Positions 58,801 through 64,000 of a stretch of 64,000 bases of DNA are shown piece by piece. Each line of letters opens with the position of its first letter. Position 1 is the first letter of the stretch. The notes under the pieces are model-generated. The model worked only from the letters and a program-made list of their open reading frames with translations. It was not told where the DNA came from and made no database searches. This stretch comes from Pukyongiella litopenaei (GTDB taxonomy: Bacteria; Pseudomonadota; Alphaproteobacteria; Rhodobacterales; Rhodobacteraceae): assembly GCF_003008555.2 (NCBI RefSeq), contig NZ_CP027665.1:2604001-2668000 (forward strand). Reading direction: 5' to 3'. A program made the position numbers and the translations under genes.

Positions 58801-60063
58801 GTGACTGATCCAGTTTTGAGTGCCGTGGCCGAGATGATCGCGTCCGGACCCGCACCGCGGGCCCGGGCCGGTGGCGAGGGGCCGCGAGGCGAGGATTTCG
58901 GGTCTGTTCTGTCTCGTCAGAAAGACGCGGGGAACGACATGCCGGAGGCAGAGGCGGCGGACCTGCCGGGCCTGACGGACGGCGAGGTGCAGGTTGCCGA
59001 AGCCCCCGACGCCGCAGATCAGTGTGCGGATGACGGGGCGCGCGATCCCGACACGGGTGAGATCCGCGATGTTCGCCCCGCGCCTGACGCCGGGGATCTG
59101 CAACGGCAACCGGCCGGGCAGGACACCGACACGCAAATCGGGGCTGAGGCTGAAATCGGGGACCGCCCGGAAACGGCGGCAAGGCCTGCCATCCGTTCGG
59201 TGGCCGAGATCGTTGCTGCCGCTGGTGCCGCGCCGGCTGACGCCCGCCCATCGGTGAGCCGCGCGGAGGAAGGCGTGACGCCACCGCCCGTCGATCACGG
59301 CGTGGGTCGCGCCACCGGCCAGACCGTGACGCACCAGGCCGATGGTTCCGCGCAGTTGGCTACAGGTGCCCCGGCGCGTCATACGGACACTATCAGTGCG
59401 AAACCCTGGGTGGCGGACACGGATCGGCTCCGCTTGCGTCTGCCTGACACGCCAGTTGCCGGTCAGGCTGACGCGCTGGCGTCACGACCGGTTGGTGCCG
59501 CGCAAGCGCCGGATTTCAACACGTTGCACCGGATTTTCAGCCGCATCGGCGACAGTGATATTGCCCCGGCCGACGACTTGCCGGGCCTCGAGCTGCGTGG
59601 CGTGACCGAGGCCGCTGATGCCGCCGGCCAGCGGGTGCGACCGGCGACGAGCGATGCCCCGCCAACCCGGGCGGGCCATGCGCCGTTCCGGTTCGAAACC
59701 GTGGTCGAGGTCGCCGCGCGGAACCACAACAGGATGTTCGAGATCGCGCTGAGCCCTGAAGAGTTGGGCCGGGTCCGGATGTCGCTGATGCCGTCCGAGC
59801 AGGGCGTGACCGTGCAGATATTCGCAGAGCGGCAGGAGACGATTGACCTGCTGCGCCGCCATTCCGATCAACTCGCGTCCGAGTTCCAGCGTCTGGGCTA
59901 TGACAGCACCGGGTTCGAGTTTTCTGGCGGGGATGCTGAAAAACAGGGTCAGGACGACAGATTTCGCCCGCATGACCAGAGTACGGTGACCGGAGCCGAG
60001 AGTTCCGCCGCGATTCCGGTCGCCCGCGTCGCGATGTCGTCCGGCGTGGATATGAGGGTATGA
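58801..60063 (+). CDS. fliK: Flagellar hook-length control protein FliK
   Basis: A 420-residue hook ruler. The first 280 residues are low-complexity, rich in Ala, Asp, Glu and Pro, as in other FliK proteins. The conserved C-terminal domain spans about 295-385 (FRFETVVEVAARNHNRMFEIALSPEELGRVRMSLMPSEQGVTVQIFAERQETIDLLRRHSDQL). The start codon is GTG. The stop overlaps flgD by 4 bp. Confidence 0.88.
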   Translation: MTDPVLSAVAEMIASGPAPRARAGGEGPRGEDFGSVLSRQKDAGNDMPEAEAADLPGLTDGEVQVAEAPDAADQCADDGARDPDTGEIRDVRPAPDAGDLQRQPAGQDTDTQIGAEAEIGDRPETAARPAIRSVAEIVAAAGAAPADARPSVSRAEEGVTPPPVDHGVGRATGQTVTHQADGSAQLATGAPARHTDTISAKPWVADTDRLRLRLPDTPVAGQADALASRPVGAAQAPDFNTLHRIFSRIGDSDIAPADDLPGLELRGVTEAADAAGQRVRPATSDAPPTRAGHAPFRFETVVEVAARNHNRMFEIALSPEELGRVRMSLMPSEQGVTVQIFAERQETIDLLRRHSDQLASEFQRLGYDSTGFEFSGGDAEKQGQDDRFRPHDQSTVTGAESSAAIPVARVAMSSGVDMRV

Positions 60064-60728
60064 CAATGGATGCAGCTACACCGGTCCAGGCGGCGCAGGC
60101 CGGTAGCCAGACCAGATCCGAAACCGGCGCGCGCCCTGCGCTGACATCGGATTTCGAAACCTTTCTGAAGATGCTGACGGCGCAGGCACGTTACCAGGAC
60201 CCGCTCGAACCCATCGATTCGACCGAATACGCGGCGCAGCTGGCGCAGTTCTCGATGGTCGAACAGCAGGTCCAGACCAACGACACGCTGGCCAGGCTGG
60301 CCGGGTCGCCGGGGTTCTCGCAACTGGCGGAACTGGCCGGGTGGGTCGGCATGGAGGCGCGGGTGCCGGCGGTGGCCGGATTCCGGGGCGTTCCGATCAC
60401 GGTGTCGCCGAACCCCGATCCGCGCGCCGAGGAGGCTTTTCTGATCGTTGCCGACAGTGATGGAAGAGAGGTCCAGCGGCTTGCGATCCCGGTATCGTCC
60501 GACCCGGTCGAATGGGCCGGGGTGGCATCGGACGGCCAGCCGCTGGCCCATGGCACCTACAGTTTTTCCGTCGAGAGCCACGCGGCCGGAGAGATCATCG
60601 CGACATCCGCCGCCCAGTTCTATGGCCGGGTAACCGAGACACAGATCCGGGACGGCAGCGCGGTGCTGATCCTGGAGGACGGGCAGGTCGTGCAGGCGAC
60701 CGATGTCACCGCGTTGCGGCAACCGTAG
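60060..60728 (+). CDS. flgD: Flagellar hook assembly protein FlgD
   Basis: FlgD (222 residues) is the scaffold cap for hook assembly. It has FETFLKMLTAQARYQDPLEPIDSTEYAAQLAQFSMVEQQVQTN in the N-terminal part (residues 32-74) and FlgD Ig-like and Tudor-like domains to the C-terminus. ATG 60060 overlaps the fliK stop; a second ATG at 60066 is possible. Confidence 0.93.
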   Translation: MTMDAATPVQAAQAGSQTRSETGARPALTSDFETFLKMLTAQARYQDPLEPIDSTEYAAQLAQFSMVEQQVQTNDTLARLAGSPGFSQLAELAGWVGMEARVPAVAGFRGVPITVSPNPDPRAEEAFLIVADSDGREVQRLAIPVSSDPVEWAGVASDGQPLAHGTYSFSVESHAAGEIIATSAAQFYGRVTETQIRDGSAVLILEDGQVVQATDVTALRQP

Positions 60729-60774
60729 CAACGATTGCGGCGCGACACGGGTGCTGCCCGCGGCAAGACCGGCC

Positions 60775-62121
60775 TCAGATTATTGTCGCGATTTTCGCAG
60801 CCTCGGCGATCTGGTCCTGTCGCCCCACGGAGACATAATGAGTGAAACCCGCGCGATGGGCATCCTGGGCGGAATAGATGTTGCGCAGGTCCGCCATCGC
60901 GGGATTGGCCATCCGGGTTGCCAGCCGCTTCAGGTCCAGCGCCCGGAACTCGTTCCATTCGGTCAGGATCACCACCGCATCGGCGTCCTGTGCTGCCTCA
61001 TAGGCATCGTCGAACCAGGTCACGCCCGGCAGCAGGTCCTCGCCCTCGCGCCGCCCCTGGGGATCGACGACCCGCACCCGGGCGCCGGCCCCGATGAGCG
61101 CGGGCACCACGGTGAGCGACGGCGCCTCGCGCATGTCGTCGGTATTCGGCTTGAACGTGACCCCGAGCACCGTGATCGTGCGGCCCGCGACGCGGCCGTC
61201 GAACAGGTCCATGACCTTGTCCACCATGCGGCGGCGGGTTTCGTCGTTCACCTTGATCACGGTTTCGGTGATCTGCATCGGCAGCCCGTGGTCCTGTCCG
61301 ATCCGCGCCAGCGCACGGGTATCCTTGGGGAAACACGACCCGCCATAGCCGGGCCCGGCGTGAAGGAACTTGTTGCCGATCCGGCCGTCGAGCCCGATGC
61401 CCTGGCTGACCTTCTTGATATCCGCCCCGGTCCGTTCGCACAGCGCGGCGATTTCGTTGATGAAGGTGATCTTGGTCGCCAGGAACGCATTGGCCGCGTA
61501 TTTGATCATCTCGGCGCTTTCCAGATCGGTGGTCAGCACCGGGAAATCGCGCAGATAGAGCGGTCGATAGATGTCGGCCATCACCTCGGCCGCGCGGTCG
61601 TTTTCGACCCCGACCACGATCCGGTCCGGGCGCATGAAATCGTCGATGGCCGCGCCTTCGCGCAGGAATTCGGGGTTCGAGGCAACGTCGAAATCGGCCC
61701 CCGGGCTGGCCCCGGCGATGGTTTCGCGAACCTGCCGGTTGGTGCCCACCGGTACGGTCGATTTCGTCACCACGACCGCGTAGCCGGTCAGCGCGGCAGC
61801 GATTTCCCGCGCGGCATCCATCACATAGCTCAGGTCGGCATGGCCGTCCCCGCGCCGGGTGGGGGTGCCGACGGCGATGAACACCGCATCGGCCCCGTCC
61901 ACGGCAGAGGCCAGATCGCCGGTGAACGACAACCGGCCCGCGTCGACATTGCGCGCCATCAGCGTGTCGAGACCTGGTTCGTAGATCGGAACCTTGCCCG
62001 CGCGCAGCATCTCGATCTTGCCGGGGTCCTTGTCGACGCAGATCACGTCATGGCCGAAATCCGAAAAACACACACCGGAAACAAGCCCGACATAGCCGGT
62101 GCCGATCATCGCAATCTTCAT
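60775..62121 (-). CDS. ugd: UDP-glucose 6-dehydrogenase
   Basis: A 448-residue UDP-sugar dehydrogenase that oxidises UDP-glucose to UDP-glucuronate with two NAD. The NAD motif is MIGTGYVGLVSG. The catalytic Cys is in GPGYGGSCFPKDTRAL, preceded by IGLDGRIGNKFLHAG. KSTVPVGTNR and NPEFLREG are conserved. The product feeds capsule or exopolysaccharide synthesis. It is convergent with flgD and not part of an operon here. Confidence 0.95.
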   Translation of the reverse strand: MKIAMIGTGYVGLVSGVCFSDFGHDVICVDKDPGKIEMLRAGKVPIYEPGLDTLMARNVDAGRLSFTGDLASAVDGADAVFIAVGTPTRRGDGHADLSYVMDAAREIAAALTGYAVVVTKSTVPVGTNRQVRETIAGASPGADFDVASNPEFLREGAAIDDFMRPDRIVVGVENDRAAEVMADIYRPLYLRDFPVLTTDLESAEMIKYAANAFLATKITFINEIAALCERTGADIKKVSQGIGLDGRIGNKFLHAGPGYGGSCFPKDTRALARIGQDHGLPMQITETVIKVNDETRRRMVDKVMDLFDGRVAGRTITVLGVTFKPNTDDMREAPSLTVVPALIGAGARVRVVDPQGRREGEDLLPGVTWFDDAYEAAQDADAVVILTEWNEFRALDLKRLATRMANPAMADLRNIYSAQDAHRAGFTHYVSVGRQDQIAEAAKIATII

Positions 62122-62188
62122 GTCTCAACCCTTCACCCCGAACCGGGACCGGGATGCGGCACGGCCTGCCCGTTGTCAACGCCGCCGT

Positions 62189-63514
62189 TCACAGGTCGGT
62201 AGACGCCAGCCCGGCGTAAAGCGGTGGCATCAGCAGGCGCCGGAACCGGCCCAGCGGGAACCGGCCGGGCGGTCGGCGTATCACGTCGGGACAGTCCGGT
62301 GCGGCACGCCCGGTGGCCATTTCCTCGGCCACCAGCGCCCCGGCATGGCTGCCCATCGCCACCCCGTTGCCGTGAAAACCCAGCGCGGCGAACAGGCCCG
62401 GGCGGTCGGGCACCGGCCCGGCAAAGGGTGTCCGTGCCGCCGTCATGCACACGAAACCTGCCCACATATGTGTCGCCTCTACGTTGCGCCAGGCGGGGAA
62501 CATGGCGTCGAAATGCCGCCGCAGCCGCTGCCGGTTGCCCGCATCGGCGCGGGGCGATGAGAGCAGCCCGCCGCGCATCCCGAACAGGAACCGTCCATCG
62601 GGCATCAGCCGGAAATAGTGCAGCAGGTTGCGGGTGTCATAGGCCATCTGGCCGCTGGTCCAGCCCTGTGCCGCACGCTCGGTATCGCGCAGCGGGCGGG
62701 TCACCATCACCGCGGATTGCGCCGGCAGATAGCGCCCGGACAGCCAGTCGGGCAGATCCTCGCTGGAATAGCCATTGGTGGCGACCAGCACCTGATCGGC
62801 GGCCATGCTGCCGCGCGGTGTCGTCACCCGCCATCCGGCCCCGTCGCGCAGGAGCGAGGTTGCCGGGCTGTCCTGATACAGGCGGGCGCCGGCGGCGGTC
62901 GCCGCGCGGGCAAGGCCGAACAGGTATTTTCGCGGGTTCAGGGCAAAACCCACCGGCAGGGTGAGCGCACCGTGAAACGGCCCGCCCATCCCCTGCGCCA
63001 CGAGATCCTCGCGTTCGGTAACCTGCGCCGGTTGCCCCTCGGCGGCCAGGGTCCGGGCCTGGCGGCGCAGCCGCGCCATGTGCCGTGGCCGGTGGGCCAG
63101 GATGGTTTCGCCCTGCGAATGGGTGTCGGCATCGATGTCGTAACGTGCCAGAACGCGGGCCACGCGATCCACCGCGTCATGCTCGGCCTGCCAATAGGCG
63201 GCCGCGCTGGCGCGGCCCGCACGCCGCGCCAGCGCCCGTTCCGAGATCCGCGAACCGCCCAGGCAGCAGAAGCCGCCATTGCGGCCCGACGCGCCCCAGC
63301 CGGGTGGTCCCGCCTCAAGCACGGCGACCGTGGCACCCGCTTCGGCCAGTGCCAGCGCCGCGGAGAGCCCGGTGAACCCGGCGCCGATGATGGTCGCGTC
63401 CACCCGGTCCGATTCCGCCTGCGTCGGCCAGTCGGGCGCGGGTGCGGTGTCGTCCCACCAGCAATTGCCGCGTGGCCCCGGCCCGTAGGCATAGTCAGGA
63501 AAGATACGCCTCAT
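62189..63514 (-). CDS. FAD-dependent amine oxidoreductase (PuuB-like)
   Basis: A 441-residue DAO-family flavoprotein. It has a GxGxxG motif in ATIIGAGFTGLSAALALAEAG, then ASGRNGGFCCLGG, the mid-section FALNPRKYLFGLARAA and the C-terminal FAALGFHGNGVAMGSHAGALVAEE. It resembles gamma-glutamylputrescine oxidase and roseobacter homologues paired with polyamine importers. Its ATG overlaps the stop of a Pot-type permease gene, supporting a role in oxidising an imported amine. The long upstream open frame is rejected. Confidence 0.87.
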   Translation of the reverse strand: MRRIFPDYAYGPGPRGNCWWDDTAPAPDWPTQAESDRVDATIIGAGFTGLSAALALAEAGATVAVLEAGPPGWGASGRNGGFCCLGGSRISERALARRAGRASAAAYWQAEHDAVDRVARVLARYDIDADTHSQGETILAHRPRHMARLRRQARTLAAEGQPAQVTEREDLVAQGMGGPFHGALTLPVGFALNPRKYLFGLARAATAAGARLYQDSPATSLLRDGAGWRVTTPRGSMAADQVLVATNGYSSEDLPDWLSGRYLPAQSAVMVTRPLRDTERAAQGWTSGQMAYDTRNLLHYFRLMPDGRFLFGMRGGLLSSPRADAGNRQRLRRHFDAMFPAWRNVEATHMWAGFVCMTAARTPFAGPVPDRPGLFAALGFHGNGVAMGSHAGALVAEEMATGRAAPDCPDVIRRPPGRFPLGRFRRLLMPPLYAGLASTDL

Positions 63515-64000
63515 TGCGCCCGTTCTGCGGCCCGTTCTTCGCTCTGCAGGCGCAGGCTGCGCCGCTTGGACACCAGCGAGGCGGTTATCACCCCGACGGT
63601 GACGATGCCGATCAGGATGGTCGACAAGGCGTTGATTTCCGGGCTGACGCCGAGCCGCACCGCCGAGAAGATCTTGATCGGCAGGGTGGTGGCCGAGGGG
63701 CCCGAGGTGAAGGACGCGATCACCAGGTCGTCGAGCGACAGGGTAAAGGCCAGCAGCCAGCCCGAGATCACCGCCGGCGCGATGATCGGCAGGGTGACGA
63801 GCCGGAACGCCTCGGCCTGAGAACAGCCCAGGTCCAGCGCGGCTTCCTCCAGCGACCGGTCGAACGTGACCAGCCGCGACGAAACGACGACCGAGACATA
63901 ACACATCGAAAAGGTGGTATGCGCCAGCACGATGGTCAGCACGCCCCGGTCCAGCCCGATGCCGATGAACAGCAGCAGCAGCGACAGACCGGTGATCACC
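63511..64000 (-). CDS. ABC transporter permease, PotC-type (partial)
   Basis: The C-terminal 162 residues of a Pot-type permease; the N-terminus is beyond the right edge. It includes the EAA loop RSLEEAALDLGCSQAEAFRLVTLPIIAPAVISGW, LSLDDLVIASFTSGPSATTLPIKIFSAVRLGVSPEINALST and a basic cytoplasmic tail. It is a second, separate polyamine-type importer, not the one in the BMC locus. Confidence 0.9.
   Translation of the reverse strand, partial: VITGLSLLLLFIGIGLDRGVLTIVLAHTTFSMCYVSVVVSSRLVTFDRSLEEAALDLGCSQAEAFRLVTLPIIAPAVISGWLLAFTLSLDDLVIASFTSGPSATTLPIKIFSAVRLGVSPEINALSTILIGIVTVGVITASLVSKRRSLRLQSEERAAERAQ

Noticed and set aside
1-64000. CRISPR arrays, insertion sequences, tRNA or rRNA genes
   Set aside because: No regularly spaced repeats, transposase motifs, cloverleaf-like sequences or rRNA signatures were recognised by eye.

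Overview
The window is high-GC DNA from an alphaproteobacterium, most likely a Rhodobacterales (roseobacter-type) member. The evidence is a complete gene transfer agent (GTA) cluster of the Rhodobacter capsulatus type, FlaF/FlbT flagellin regulators, a long-tailed ribosomal protein L9, and CtrA-like half-site pairs near flagellar genes. No rRNA, tRNA, CRISPR, transposase or integrase was seen.

Layout. 1-10.6 kb is core metabolism: a partial lytic transglycosylase lipoprotein, the rpsF-rpsR-rplI operon (minus strand) with a clear terminator, a periplasmic YceI protein facing a cytochrome b561-YceI fusion, then fabD, fabG, acpP, a GNAT acetyltransferase, a divergent HisA-like barrel, fabF and mltG. 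10.8-24.9 kb is an apparently intact GTA cluster, g1 to g15 including g3.5 and g10.1, behind a strong sigma70-like promoter with a terminator hairpin in its leader. 24.9-30.0 kb holds a small GTA-trailing gene, a MarR-like regulator, prfC, a glycosyltransferase, an EamA exporter and a peroxiredoxin.

30.3-49.1 kb is the most unusual part: a divergently transcribed bacterial microcompartment (BMC) locus. The left arm (minus strand) encodes a DeoR regulator, a coenzyme-B12 diol dehydratase with fused large and medium subunits plus its small subunit, an SDR, a relic of a dipeptide-type ABC permease and two amidohydrolases. The right arm (plus strand) encodes a class III PLP enzyme, a CoA-acylating aldehyde dehydrogenase with a C-terminal encapsulation helix, a four-gene shell (BMC-T, BMC-P, BMC-H, BMC-T), a small EutQ/EutT-motif protein with an N-terminal targeting-like helix, a Pot-type ABC importer, a second SDR, an aminoglycoside-phosphotransferase-like kinase and an isochorismatase-family hydrolase. 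The kinase, PLP enzyme, SDR and aldehyde dehydrogenase resemble the Mycobacterium/Rhodococcus (aminoacetone/1-amino-2-propanol) microcompartment. The dehydratase is PDU-like, but two substrate-pocket positions are changed (Ser to Asp, Gln to Ala) and its usual targeting peptides are missing. My working model is a metabolosome for a small cationic amino-alcohol or amino-diol, with the aldehyde oxidised to acyl-CoA in the shell.

49.2-60.7 kb is a flagellar cluster: fliI, flgB-flgC-fliE-fliQ-flgF-flgG-flgA-flgH-fliL, a DUF1217 protein, flbT, flaF, flagellin, a FlgN-like protein, a rod-binding protein, fliK and flgD. The right end carries ugd, a PuuB-like FAD oxidoreductase and a truncated Pot-type permease. 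Residue-level comparisons were made from memory of reference sequences, not from computed alignments.
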